DNA from: Neoroseomonas oryzicola
GTDB lineage: Bacteria; Pseudomonadota; Alphaproteobacteria; Acetobacterales; Acetobacteraceae
NCBI RefSeq assembly: GCF_012163135.1
Contig: NZ_JAAVUP010000003.1
Location: 524,283 to 588,282, forward strand
Length of the DNA stretch: 64,000 nt
Direction: 5' to 3'
The position numbers and the translations under genes were made by a program. The notes below the pieces were generated by a model. It saw only the letters and a program-made list of their open reading frames with translations. It searched no databases and was not told where the DNA came from. The first letter of the stretch is position 1; the number at the start of each line of letters is the position of its first letter. Of the stretch, positions 18,794 through 27,398 are shown piece by piece.

Positions 18794-21700
18794 ATGACCG
18801 AGACCCCCCGCCAGCGCGCCGAACACGCCCAGTCCCGCGCCTCCGATCCCGCCGCCTCGGCCTGGGTGGAGGCCTCGGCGGGGTCGGGAAAGACCAAGCT
18901 GCTGACCGACCGCGTGCTGCGCCTGCTGCTGGCGGGCGTGGAACCGGGGCGGATCCTGTGCCTGACCTTCACCAAGGCCGCGGCGGCGGAGATGGCGACG
19001 CGGCTCGCCAAGGCGCTCGGCGCCTGGGCGACGGCGGAGGATGCGGCGCTGGCGGCGACGCTCGCGGGCCTGACCGGCCGGGCGCCGGGGCCGGAGGAAC
19101 TGCGCGCCGCGCGGGCGCTGTTCGTCCGGGTGCTCGAGCAGCCGGGCGGGATGCGGATCTCGACCATTCATGCCTTCGCGCAGTCCCTGCTGCGCGCCTT
19201 CCCCCTGGAAGCCGGCCTCGCCCCGCAATTCGCGGTGGTCGAGGACCAGGAGGCCAAGGCGATGCTGGCGCGCGAGCGCGAGGCGGTGCTGGCCGGCACG
19301 CCGGACCGCGAAGCGCTGACGCAACTCGCCCGCCTCACCCCGCCGGCGCGCTTCGCGGAGACGCTCGGCACGCTGTCCAATGCGCGGACGCGGCTGCTCG
19401 CCGCGGTGGATGCGCGGCAGGGCCTGGCGGGATTCGAGCGCGCCCTGGCGCGGGTTCTCGGCCTGCCGCCGGGGGCCGCGAGCGAGGACGCCGTCCTGCG
19501 CGACGCGTGCGACTTCGACGCGACCGAGGTCGCCCGCGCCGGCGCCGGGCTGCGCGGATCGGGCAATGCGAACGACCAGGCGCGTGGCGCGGCCATCGCC
19601 GCCTGGCTCGCGCTGGACATCGAGGCCCGCATCGCCCGCTGGGAGGACTGGCGGTCCATCCTGCTGACCGACAAGAACGCGGTCCGCAAGCAGTTCGCCA
19701 CCAAGCAGGCCGGCGCCAATGCGGGCTTCATCCAGGACGCGCTGACGGCCGAGGGCGACCGCGTGCTGGAAGCCGAGAACACCCGCGCCGCCGCGCGCGT
19801 CCTCGCCGCGACCATGGCGCTGCTCGCCATCGGCACGCCCGTGCTGCGCCGCTACGAGGCCGCCAAGGCGCGGGCGGGGATGCTCGACTACGACGACCTC
19901 ATCGCAGGCGCCGAGCGCCTGCTGGACGACCCGGGCAGCGCGTGGGTGCTGTTCAAGCTGGATGGCGGCCTGGATCACGTCCTGCTGGACGAGGCGCAGG
20001 ATTCCAATCCGGACCAATGGGGCATTGTCCGCGCGCTGACGTCCGAGTTCTTCGCCGGCGAGGGTGCGCGCGAGAAGGGCCGCACCATCTTCGCGGTCGG
20101 CGACGTGAAGCAGTCGATCTACGGCTTCCAGGGCGCGGACGCCGCGGGCTTCGTGCGCGAACGCGCCCATTACGCCCAGGCGGTGCGCGACGCGGAACTC
20201 GATTTCCGTCCCGTCCCGCTCGACGTCTCCTTCCGTTCAACCGCGCCGGTGCTCGCCCTGGTCGACGCGGTCTTCGAGGCCGGCGCGGCGCGCGACGGCG
20301 TGGTTCCGGAAGGGACCACGCTGCGCCACTATGCCGACCGCGCGGGCCAGGCCGGCAGCGTGGAGCTCTGGCCCCTGCTGCAGGTCGCCGAAGCCGAGGC
20401 CCCGCCCGCCTGGGCCCCGCCCGACCGGCCGGTGGATGGCGAGGGCGCGGCCCAGCGCCTCGCGACGCTGATCGCTGCGCGCATCCGCCACATGCTCGAT
20501 CACGCGACGCTGCCCGCGCGCGTGGAGAAGGGCCGCGACCAGCCGCATGGCCGCCCGGTCCGGCCGGGCGACATCCTGGTGCTGGTCCGCGCCCGCGCCC
20601 GCGGCGGCTTCGTCGCATCCCTGGTGCGCGCGCTGAAGGATCTCCGCATCCCGGTCGGCGGCGTCGACCGCATGGTGCTCGCCGAGCAGATCGCCGTGCA
20701 GGACCTGCTCGCGCTGGCCGACGTGCTGCTGCTGCCGGAGGACGACCTCTCGCTGGCCGCGCTGCTGAAGTCGCCGCTGGTCGGCCTCGACGAGGAGGAG
20801 CTCTTCGCCCTCGCCCATGCGCGGGAAGGATCGCTCTGGTCGGCGCTGGCCGCGCATCGCGGTGCGGACAGCCGCTTCGGGCGCGTCGCGGACTGGCTCG
20901 CGCGGCTGATGGCCCAGGCGGACTACGCGACGCCGCACGCGCTCTACGCCGCGGTGCTCGGCGCGCCCGGGCCGCTTGATCCGCGCGCGGGGCGGGCGCG
21001 GATGCTGGCGCGCCTCGGCCCCGATGCGGCCGACCCGATGGACGAGTTCCTCGCGGCCGCGCTCGAGCACGAACGCCGCCACCCGCCCTCGCTCCAGGCC
21101 TTCGTCCACGGGCTGCGACAGGGCGGCGCCGAGGTGAAGCGCGAGGCCGAGGGCGCGGGCGATGCCGTGCGCATCATGACCGTCCACGGCGCGAAGGGGC
21201 TGCAGGCACCGATCGTCATCCTGCCGGACACCACCGGCGCGCCGCCCGACCGCACCACGCTGCGCTGGCTGGATGGCGACCTGCCGGCCTGGGCGCCGAA
21301 GCAGGAGGGCTTCGCCGCGCCGCCGCTGACCGCCCAGCGCCAGGCCGACCAGGCGCGGGAGGCGGCCGAGCAGCACCGTCTGCTCTACGTCGCCCTGACC
21401 CGCGCCGAGGACCGCCTGATCGTCTGCGGCTGGCAGGGCAAGCGCGCCGCGCCCGATGGCTGCTGGTACCGCCTGGTCGAGGAGGGCTTCACCCGCCTGC
21501 CGGGCGCCGAGGACGTCCCCTTCGACGGCCCCCGCGAGCCCTTCGGGGAGGAGGCGCGCATCCGCCGCCTGGCCGCGCCCCAGGCCGTGGCCCCGAAGCA
21601 GGAAGACCCGCCGCGCGCGCCCACCGCCGCCGCGACGCTGCCCGCCTGGGCCCGCATCCCCGCCCCCCAGGAAGCGCCCGAGGGCGCCGTCGCCCCATCT

Positions 21701-22258
21701 GCCCTGCCCGGCGAGGAGGAAACCCCCGCCGCCCCGCCGCGCCCGACCGACGACCCGCGCGGCCTGCGCTTCCGCCGCGGCCGCCTGGTCCATGCCCTGC
21801 TGCAGCACCTGCCCGATCACGATCCCGCCGCGCGGGAGGATGTCGCGCGCCGCTTCCTCGCCCGCCCCGGCCACGGGTTGGACGCGCAGGAACAGGCGGC
21901 CGTGCTGGCCGAGGTGCTGGCCCTGCTCGGCGAGCCCCTGGTCGCCGCCGCCCTCGGCCCCGACAGCCTGGCCGAGGCGCCGCTGGCCGGCCGCGTGAAC
22001 GGCCGCCTGATCGCCGGCCAGGTCGACCGCCTGCTGGTCGCACCCGGCCGCGTGCTGGTGCTGGACTACAAGACCAACCGCCCGCCGCCGGCCGAGGTCG
22101 CGCAGGTCGCGCCGCTCTACCTGCGGCAGATGGCCGCCTATCGCGCCCTGCTGCGCGCCGCCTTCCCCGGTCGCCGCGTCGACTGCGCCCTGGTCTGGAC
22201 CTATGGCGCGCGGGTCATGGCGCTGCCGGACGACCTGCTCGACCGCCACGCGCCCTGA
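18794..22258 (+). CDS. addA: Double-strand break repair helicase-nuclease AddA
   Basis: AddA (1154 aa) is the UvrD-like helicase plus RecB-family nuclease of the AddAB recombination complex. Motifs in order: Walker A EASAGSGKTKLL (residues ~27-34), LDEAQDSNPDQWGI (~397), GDVKQSIYGFQGAD, VRIMTVHGAKGLQAPIVIL, YVALTRAEDRL, and the C-terminal nuclease core VLVLDYKTNRPPP (~1090). The usual alphaproteobacterial neighbours, addB upstream and trxA downstream, are both absent here, so addB must lie elsewhere if the complex is intact. Confidence 0.96.
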   Translation: MTETPRQRAEHAQSRASDPAASAWVEASAGSGKTKLLTDRVLRLLLAGVEPGRILCLTFTKAAAAEMATRLAKALGAWATAEDAALAATLAGLTGRAPGPEELRAARALFVRVLEQPGGMRISTIHAFAQSLLRAFPLEAGLAPQFAVVEDQEAKAMLAREREAVLAGTPDREALTQLARLTPPARFAETLGTLSNARTRLLAAVDARQGLAGFERALARVLGLPPGAASEDAVLRDACDFDATEVARAGAGLRGSGNANDQARGAAIAAWLALDIEARIARWEDWRSILLTDKNAVRKQFATKQAGANAGFIQDALTAEGDRVLEAENTRAAARVLAATMALLAIGTPVLRRYEAAKARAGMLDYDDLIAGAERLLDDPGSAWVLFKLDGGLDHVLLDEAQDSNPDQWGIVRALTSEFFAGEGAREKGRTIFAVGDVKQSIYGFQGADAAGFVRERAHYAQAVRDAELDFRPVPLDVSFRSTAPVLALVDAVFEAGAARDGVVPEGTTLRHYADRAGQAGSVELWPLLQVAEAEAPPAWAPPDRPVDGEGAAQRLATLIAARIRHMLDHATLPARVEKGRDQPHGRPVRPGDILVLVRARARGGFVASLVRALKDLRIPVGGVDRMVLAEQIAVQDLLALADVLLLPEDDLSLAALLKSPLVGLDEEELFALAHAREGSLWSALAAHRGADSRFGRVADWLARLMAQADYATPHALYAAVLGAPGPLDPRAGRARMLARLGPDAADPMDEFLAAALEHERRHPPSLQAFVHGLRQGGAEVKREAEGAGDAVRIMTVHGAKGLQAPIVILPDTTGAPPDRTTLRWLDGDLPAWAPKQEGFAAPPLTAQRQADQAREAAEQHRLLYVALTRAEDRLIVCGWQGKRAAPDGCWYRLVEEGFTRLPGAEDVPFDGPREPFGEEARIRRLAAPQAVAPKQEDPPRAPTAAATLPAWARIPAPQEAPEGAVAPSALPGEEETPAAPPRPTDDPRGLRFRRGRLVHALLQHLPDHDPAAREDVARRFLARPGHGLDAQEQAAVLAEVLALLGEPLVAAALGPDSLAEAPLAGRVNGRLIAGQVDRLLVAPGRVLVLDYKTNRPPPAEVAQVAPLYLRQMAAYRALLRAAFPGRRVDCALVWTYGARVMALPDDLLDRHAP

Positions 22259-22267
22259 ACCGCGCGG

Positions 22268-22918
22268 TCACGCCGCCAGCCAGCGGCGGAACCAGCCGGC
22301 GGCGAGCTGCGCGACCTCCTCCAGCGCGCCGGGTTCCTCGAACAGGTGGGTCGCGCCGGGCACCACCTCGATCGACACCGGGCAGGTCATCAGCCCCGCG
22401 GCGGAGCGGTTGAGCGCGAGGACTTCGCGATCCTCCCCGCCCACGATCAGCAGCGTCGGCGCGGTGACGCGGGAGAGCGCCCCGCCGCCCGCGAGGTCCG
22501 GCCGCCCGCCGCGCGAGACCACCGCGCGCACCGCCGCGCCGCGCGCCGCCGCCGCCCGCAGCGCCGCCGCCGCGCCGGTGCTGGCGCCGAACAGCCCGAC
22601 CGGCAGCGCCGCACTCGCCGGCCGCGCGGCCAGCGCGTCCATCGCGGCCGCGAGCCGGTCGGCGAGCAGCGGGATGTCGAAGACCTTGTGCCGGTCCTGG
22701 GCCTCGGCCTCGGTCAGCAGGTCGAAGAGCAGCGTTGCCAGCCCGGCCTCGCGCAGGGCGCGCGCGACCTGGCGGTTGCGCGGGCTGAGGCGGCTCGACC
22801 CGCTGCCATGGGCGAAGAGGACCAGGCCCACCGGCGCGGGGGGCGAGGCCAGCAGCCCCTCCATCCCCGCCGGCGGCAGGATGAGGCGTTCGTCGGGGAT
22901 CGGCGGTGGCGGGGACAT
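22268..22918 (-). CDS. Dienelactone hydrolase-like alpha/beta hydrolase
   Basis: A 216-aa cytoplasmic hydrolase. It has GLVLFAHGSGSSRLSPRNR at the oxyanion loop, the elbow VGLFGASTGAAAAL (GxSxG), and the acid/histidine part LIVGGEDREVLALN...GATHLFEEPGALE. These are typical of the small DLH/phosphoribosyltransferase-associated hydrolase group. I start at the ATG at 22918; a longer open frame upstream is Arg-rich and not protein-like. It converges with addA. The substrate is unknown. Confidence 0.85.
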   Translation of the reverse strand: MSPPPPIPDERLILPPAGMEGLLASPPAPVGLVLFAHGSGSSRLSPRNRQVARALREAGLATLLFDLLTEAEAQDRHKVFDIPLLADRLAAAMDALAARPASAALPVGLFGASTGAAAALRAAAARGAAVRAVVSRGGRPDLAGGGALSRVTAPTLLIVGGEDREVLALNRSAAGLMTCPVSIEVVPGATHLFEEPGALEEVAQLAAGWFRRWLAA

Positions 22919-22975
22919 GCGGGACGCTCCTGCCGGGCCTGACTGGCGCGGCGACCATGCCATCCGGCCCCGCCT

Positions 22976-23003
22976 GCGCGCCTTGCGCCGCCGCAAGGCG
23001 CGC
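22976..23003. promoter_or_regulatory. Perfect 12-bp hairpin in divergent region
   Basis: GCGCGCCTTGCG pairs exactly with CGCAAGGCGCGC around a four-base loop. It lies in the 265-base gap between the hydrolase and the HPF/cold-shock gene. It could be a leader structure of either gene. Apart from this hairpin I find no clear promoter in the gap. Confidence 0.4.
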
Positions 23004-23183
23004 TGGCGCCGGGTCCGGGAAGCACCACCCGTCACGGCGCCACCCGCACCGGCCTTGCGCGACATGGTGGATGGCGACCGGCGACGACCAGCGCGGCGGC
23101 GTCATGGCGTGCGGTTGCGCTCCCTCAAGGCCGCCCGCGTCGCGCGGCGCGATACAGGCGCGACCACGGACGGAGGAACCGCC

Positions 23184-23753
23184 ATGACCATACCCCTCCA
23201 GGTCGCCTTCAAGGGCATGGAGCCGTCCCCGGCGCTCGAGGACCGCATCCGCGAGCGCGCCGCCCGCCTCGAACGCTTCGCCGACCGCATCCTGCGCTGC
23301 CATGTCACCGTCGAGGCGCCGCACCGTCGCCACCACCAGGGCAACCTGTTCGCCGTGCGCGTCGCGATCGACGTGCCGGGCGGCCAGGTCGTCGTCACCC
23401 ACGACAACCCGCAGGACCATGCGCATGAGGACGCGCACGTCGCCGTGCGCGACGCCTTCGCCGCCGCGGTCCGGCGGCTCGAGGACCATGTCCGCCGCCT
23501 CGACGGCGATGTGAAGCAGCACGACCCGGCCATGCTGCGCGGCCAGGTGACGCGCTTCGTCGCCGGGGAGGACTATGGCTTCATCCGGACCCAGGACGGG
23601 CGCGAGGTCTATTTCCACCGCAACGCCGTCGCCCAGGGCGGCTTCGACCGTCTGCGCGTCGGCGACCACGTCCATGCGACCGTCGCCGAGGGCGAGAAGG
23701 GCCCGCAGGCCACCACGGTCCGTCCCGTCGGCGAGGGCCACGCCGGGGGCTGA
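23184..23753 (+). CDS. HPF/RaiA-type ribosome-associated protein fused to a cold-shock domain
   Basis: A 189-aa two-domain protein. Residues 1-~105 have the ribosome hibernation factor pattern (IPLQVAFKGMEPSPALEDRIRERAARLERF, HVTVE, AVRVAIDVPGGQ, HAHEDAHVAVRDAF, basic helix VRRLEDHVRR). Residues ~119-182 are a cold-shock OB domain with RNP-like motifs (GEDYGFIRTQDGREVYFH). Both halves bind RNA or ribosomes, so the protein may act on ribosomes under stress or cold. It differs from long HPF, whose C-terminal domain is a dimerisation module. GGAGG precedes the ATG. The next gene follows after four bases. Confidence 0.88.
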   Translation: MTIPLQVAFKGMEPSPALEDRIRERAARLERFADRILRCHVTVEAPHRRHHQGNLFAVRVAIDVPGGQVVVTHDNPQDHAHEDAHVAVRDAFAAAVRRLEDHVRRLDGDVKQHDPAMLRGQVTRFVAGEDYGFIRTQDGREVYFHRNAVAQGGFDRLRVGDHVHATVAEGEKGPQATTVRPVGEGHAGG

Positions 23754-23757
23754 CCCG

Positions 23758-24600
23758 ATGCGCCCGACCGGCGCCAATGCGCAGGTGGCCACGCGGCTGC
23801 GCCAGGCCGCGGAGTTGCTGCTCGCGCAGGGGGGCAACCCGTTCCGCGCCGCGGCCTATCGCCGCGCGGCGGAGACCGTCGCTTCGCTGCCGCGGGATCT
23901 CGCGGAGATCGTCGCGGGGCCCGACGCGCGCGCCGCGCTGGATGCGTTGCCGGGCATCGGGCCATCCATCGCCGCGGCGATCGCGGAGATGGTCGCGACC
24001 GGCCGCTGGGGCTTCCTCGAGCGCCTGCAGGGCGACGCCGATCCCGAGACGGTGCTCCGCACCGTGCCCGGCATCGGCCCCGAACTCGCCCATCGCGTGC
24101 ACGAGGCACTGCATGTCGGGACGCTCGAGGCACTGGAGATCGCCGCGCATGACGGGCGCCTCGCGGCCGTGCGCGGCTTCGGGCCGCGCCGGGCGGAGGC
24201 GGTGCGGGCCGCGCTCGCCGCCATGCTCGCCCGGCTGCGCCCGCATCTGCCCGCCGTGGCGGGGGAGGAGCCGCCGGTCGCGCTGCTTCTCGACCTCGAC
24301 CGCGAATACCGCGAGCGCGCGGAGCGCGGCGAGTTGCGTCGCATCGCGCCCCGCCGCTTCAACCCGACCGGCGAGGCCTGGCTGCCCGTGTTGCACGAGA
24401 CGCGCGGGCCGTGGCACCTGACGGCGCTGTTCTCCAACACCGCGACGGCGCACCGGCTGGGCCGGGTGCGCGACTGGGTGGTGATCTATTTCCAGCACGG
24501 CGATGGCCCGGAAGGCCGCCGCACGGTGGTGACGGAGACGACCGGGGCGCAGCGCGGCCGGCGCGTGGTGCGCGGCCGGGAGAGCGAAGGGGCGCGGTAG
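23758..24600 (+). CDS. Helix-hairpin-helix protein related to the N-terminus of PolX/Pol beta
   Basis: A 280-aa protein. Residues ~1-75 resemble the 8-kDa Pol beta domain (NAQVATRLRQAAELLLAQGGNPFRAAAYRRAAETVASL). Successive HhH motifs follow: LDALPGIGPSIAAAIAEM, LRTVPGIGPELAHRVHEAL and AVRGFGPRRAEAVRAAL. The C-terminal ~130 residues (WLPVLHETRGPWHLTALFSNTATAH) form a separate domain I do not recognise. The polymerase palm and PHP nuclease domains of PolX are missing, so it is a DNA-binding protein, not a polymerase. It lies directly after the HPF/CSD gene. Confidence 0.8.
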   Translation: MRPTGANAQVATRLRQAAELLLAQGGNPFRAAAYRRAAETVASLPRDLAEIVAGPDARAALDALPGIGPSIAAAIAEMVATGRWGFLERLQGDADPETVLRTVPGIGPELAHRVHEALHVGTLEALEIAAHDGRLAAVRGFGPRRAEAVRAALAAMLARLRPHLPAVAGEEPPVALLLDLDREYRERAERGELRRIAPRRFNPTGEAWLPVLHETRGPWHLTALFSNTATAHRLGRVRDWVVIYFQHGDGPEGRRTVVTETTGAQRGRRVVRGRESEGAR

Positions 24601-24627
24601 GCCGGCACGCCTACGCGTTCTGATCTG

Positions 24628-24739
24628 CGGCCCGCAGGGCCGAGCGCCCGAACGGGCGCCGCGGCAAGTGCCGCGAAGCCAAGGGCCGCGGAGGCGGCCC
24701 GCCCGGCGTCTGAGGGGCACGAAGGTGGAACCTTCGTGC
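24628..24739. repeat. Array of five consecutive hairpins
   Basis: Between two convergent genes lie five perfect stem-loops in 112 bases: CGGCCC/GGGCCG (24628-24642), GCGCCCG/CGGGCGC (24644-24659), GCGGCA/TGCCGC (24661-24674), GGGCCGC/GCGGCCC (24683-24700) and a 10-bp GCACGAAGGT/ACCTTCGTGC (24717-24739). Loops are 2-4 bases. The stems differ in sequence, so this is not a tandem repeat. The last one is 8 bases from the M20 gene stop and could be its terminator. Confidence 0.75.
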
Positions 24740-24747
24740 ACGCGACA

Positions 24748-25920
24748 TCACTCCCGCGACAATTCCTGTTCGGCCAGCCGCGCGAAGAGCGAGGAGCCGA
24801 GCGGGATCAGGTCGTCGTTGAAGTCGTAGCGCGGGTTGTGCAGCGAGACGGAGTGCTTCCCGCCATCGCCCTGCCCGATGCCGATGAAGCAGCCCGGCCG
24901 CGCGATCAGCATGTAGGAGAAATCCTCCGCCCCCATGCGCGGCACCGGCTTGCGGTGGACCTTCGGTTCCCCGAGCACCGCGACGGCGGCGAGTGCTGCG
25001 CGCTCGGCCTGCTCCGCGTGGTTCACGGTGGGCGGATAGCCGCGCTGATAGGAGAGTTCCGCCTTGGCGCCATGCGCCTCGGCCGTGGCGCGTACGACCT
25101 CGTGTAGCCGGCGCTCGATCATGTCCTGCACCTCGGGCTTGAAGGTGCGGACGGTGCCGCGCAGTTCCGCGGTCTCGGGGATGACGTTGGAGGCCTCCCC
25201 GGCATGGAACTGGCAGATGCTGACAACCGCGGTGTCGATCGGGTCCATCGACCGCGCGACGATGGATTGCGTCGCCACCACGATGTGGGAGGCGACCAGC
25301 ACCGGATCGACGCATTGCTGCGGGCGGGAGGCATGGCCGCCCTTGCCGTGCACCGTGATGGTGATGCGGTCCGCCGCGGCGAGTGCGGGTCCGGCGAAGA
25401 TGCGCGCCTCGCCCAGCGGCAGTTCGGGCGAGTTGTGCATGCCGTAGACGGCATCGCAGGGGAAGCGGTCGAACAGGCCTTCCTCGACCATGACGCGGCC
25501 GCCGCCGCCGCCTTCCTCGGCGGGCTGGAAGATGAAGTTCACCGTGCCGTCGAAGTTGCGCGTCTCCGCCAGGTAGCGCGCCGCGCCGAGCAGCATGGTG
25601 GTGTGCCCGTCATGCCCGCAGGCATGCATCCTGCCCGGGTTGGTCGAGCGATGGCCGAAGTCGTTGGTCTCGGTCATCGGCAGGCAGTCCATGTCGGCGC
25701 GGAAGCCGATCGACCGCTTCGAGGTGCCGTTGCGCAGCACGCCGACCAGGCCCGTGCCGGCAATGCCGCGATGCACCTCGATCCCCCAGGATTCGAGCGC
25801 CTTCGCGACCAGGTCCGAGGTGCGGTGCTCCTCGAACCCAAGTTCCGGATGGGCATGGATGTCGCGGCGCGTGGCCGTCAGCTCGGGCTGGAATTCGGCG
25901 ATGCGGTTGATGATGGGCAC
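24748..25920 (-). CDS. M20-family amidohydrolase (hippurate hydrolase type)
   Basis: A 390-aa metallopeptidase-fold enzyme of the M20D group, which hydrolyses N-acyl amino acids or similar amides. Metal and catalytic motifs: RRDIHAHPELGFEEHRTS, FRADMDCLP, MHACGHDGHTTMLLGAA, FQPAEEGGGGGRVM (catalytic Glu and metal Glu), and the dimerisation-domain HGKGGHASRPQQCVDPV. The late HNPRYDFNDD supplies a ligand. It is the last gene of a minus-strand run behind a class III aminotransferase, which hints at shared amino-acid or amide catabolism. Confidence 0.92.
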   Translation of the reverse strand: MPIINRIAEFQPELTATRRDIHAHPELGFEEHRTSDLVAKALESWGIEVHRGIAGTGLVGVLRNGTSKRSIGFRADMDCLPMTETNDFGHRSTNPGRMHACGHDGHTTMLLGAARYLAETRNFDGTVNFIFQPAEEGGGGGRVMVEEGLFDRFPCDAVYGMHNSPELPLGEARIFAGPALAAADRITITVHGKGGHASRPQQCVDPVLVASHIVVATQSIVARSMDPIDTAVVSICQFHAGEASNVIPETAELRGTVRTFKPEVQDMIERRLHEVVRATAEAHGAKAELSYQRGYPPTVNHAEQAERAALAAVAVLGEPKVHRKPVPRMGAEDFSYMLIARPGCFIGIGQGDGGKHSVSLHNPRYDFNDDLIPLGSSLFARLAEQELSRE

Positions 25921-26028
25921 GGTGTCGGTTCCCGTCGGTCGCTGGCGTTCAGGGGGCGGACCATGCCACCGATGCCGCGGCAGGATTGCGGCATGGGCGG
26001 GTCACGATGGCGCGCGCGGTGAGGCGCC

Positions 26029-27360
26029 TCACAGCCCGGCGACGGCGGCGTCCACCGCGTCCCCAAAGCGTTCCACGATCATGCCGATCTCCTCCGCCGT
26101 GCAGACATAGGGCGGGGCGAGGATGACGTGGTCGCCATGCTTGCCGTCGATGGTCCCGCCCATGGGGTAGCAGGCGAGGCCGCGGGCGAAGGCTTCCTTC
26201 TTCACACGCTCGTTCACCGCCAGCGCGGGGTCGAAGGTGGCCTTGGAGGCGCGGTCGGTCACCAATTCCACCGCCCAGAACAGCCCCCGCCCGCGGATGT
26301 CGCCGACATTGGCGTGGTTGCCGAGGCGTTCCGTCAGCCCCTGTTCCAGCAGCGCGCCCATCGCCTGGACGTTGTCGAGCAGGTTCTCGTCGCGGATCAC
26401 TTCCTGCACCGCGAGCGCCGCGGCGCAGGCGACCGGGTGCGCCTGGTAGGTGTGGCCGTGCTTGAAGGTGCCCGATCCCTTCGTCAGCGCCTCGATCACG
26501 CGGCCATGGACCAGGATGCCGCCGATCGGCTGGTAGCCGCCGCCGAGGCCCTTCGCGATGACCTGGATGTCCGGCGTGATGCCTTCCTGTTCCCAGGCGT
26601 GCAGCGTGCCGGACCGGCCCATGCCGGACATCACCTCATCGAGGATGAGCAGCGCGCCGTGGCGCTCGCAGACCGCCTTCATGGCCGGGAAGTATCCCGG
26701 CAGCGCGGTGGCGCAGCCGAGCGTCGCGCCGACGATCGTCTCGGCGCAGAAGGCGATGACGTTCTGCGGGCCGAGGCGCTGGAACTCCGCCTCCAGTTCG
26801 GCGGCGAGGCGCGCGACGTAGTCCGCGTCGGTCTCCCCGTCGCGCCGGTCGCGATAGGAGTAGCAGGGCGAGACGTGGCTGAAGGCGTCCGACAGGATCG
26901 GCGCGTAGGGCGCGCGGCGCATGGCGTTGCCGCCCGCCGCCAGCGCGCCGAGCGTGTTGCCATGGTAGGATTGCCGCCGCGCGATGAACTTCGTGCGCTG
27001 CGGCTGGCCGGCCTCGATCGCCCATTGCCGGGCGATCTTCAGCGCCGCTTCCATCCCTTCCGAACCGGACGACACGAAATAGGCGTGCGTCAGCCCGCCC
27101 GGCGCGTGGCCGACCAGCATGTCCGCCAGCCGCTCGGCGCTTTCGGCCGTGAACAGTGCGGTATGCGCGTAGCAGAGCCGGTCGATCTGCGCCTTCATCG
27201 CCGCGACGACATGCGGGTGGCCATGGCCGAGGCAGGCCACCGCGGCGCCCCCGGAACCGTCGATCACCTCATGCCCCGAGGCGTCGCGCAGCCAGATTCC
27301 CCGCCCGGAGGCGGCGATCGGCGGGGCTTCGCGCAGGTTGCGGTGGACGATGTGGGTCAT
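26029..27360 (-). CDS. Class III PLP-dependent aminotransferase
   Basis: A 443-aa fold-type I transaminase of the omega-aminotransferase/BioA-like group. Seen are YFVSSGSEGMEAALKIARQ, RRQSYHGNTLGALAAGG, LLILDEVMSGMGRSG, the PLP lysine in IQVIAKGLGGGYQPIGG, and GTFKHGHTYQAHPVACAAAL. The amine donor cannot be inferred. It lies between the nucleoside transporter and M20 genes on the same strand (gaps 38 and 108 bases), so a small catabolic unit is plausible but unproven. Confidence 0.9.
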   Translation of the reverse strand: MTHIVHRNLREAPPIAASGRGIWLRDASGHEVIDGSGGAAVACLGHGHPHVVAAMKAQIDRLCYAHTALFTAESAERLADMLVGHAPGGLTHAYFVSSGSEGMEAALKIARQWAIEAGQPQRTKFIARRQSYHGNTLGALAAGGNAMRRAPYAPILSDAFSHVSPCYSYRDRRDGETDADYVARLAAELEAEFQRLGPQNVIAFCAETIVGATLGCATALPGYFPAMKAVCERHGALLILDEVMSGMGRSGTLHAWEQEGITPDIQVIAKGLGGGYQPIGGILVHGRVIEALTKGSGTFKHGHTYQAHPVACAAALAVQEVIRDENLLDNVQAMGALLEQGLTERLGNHANVGDIRGRGLFWAVELVTDRASKATFDPALAVNERVKKEAFARGLACYPMGGTIDGKHGDHVILAPPYVCTAEEIGMIVERFGDAVDAAVAGL

Positions 27361-27398
27361 GGGACGGGGCTCCTTCGGCCCCGCATCCTGCCCCGCGT

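Noticed and set aside
23104-23119. A sigma-54-like TGGC...TTGC before the HPF/cold-shock gene
   Set aside because: The GG and GC elements are one base too close for the -24/-12 spacing, which is strict.
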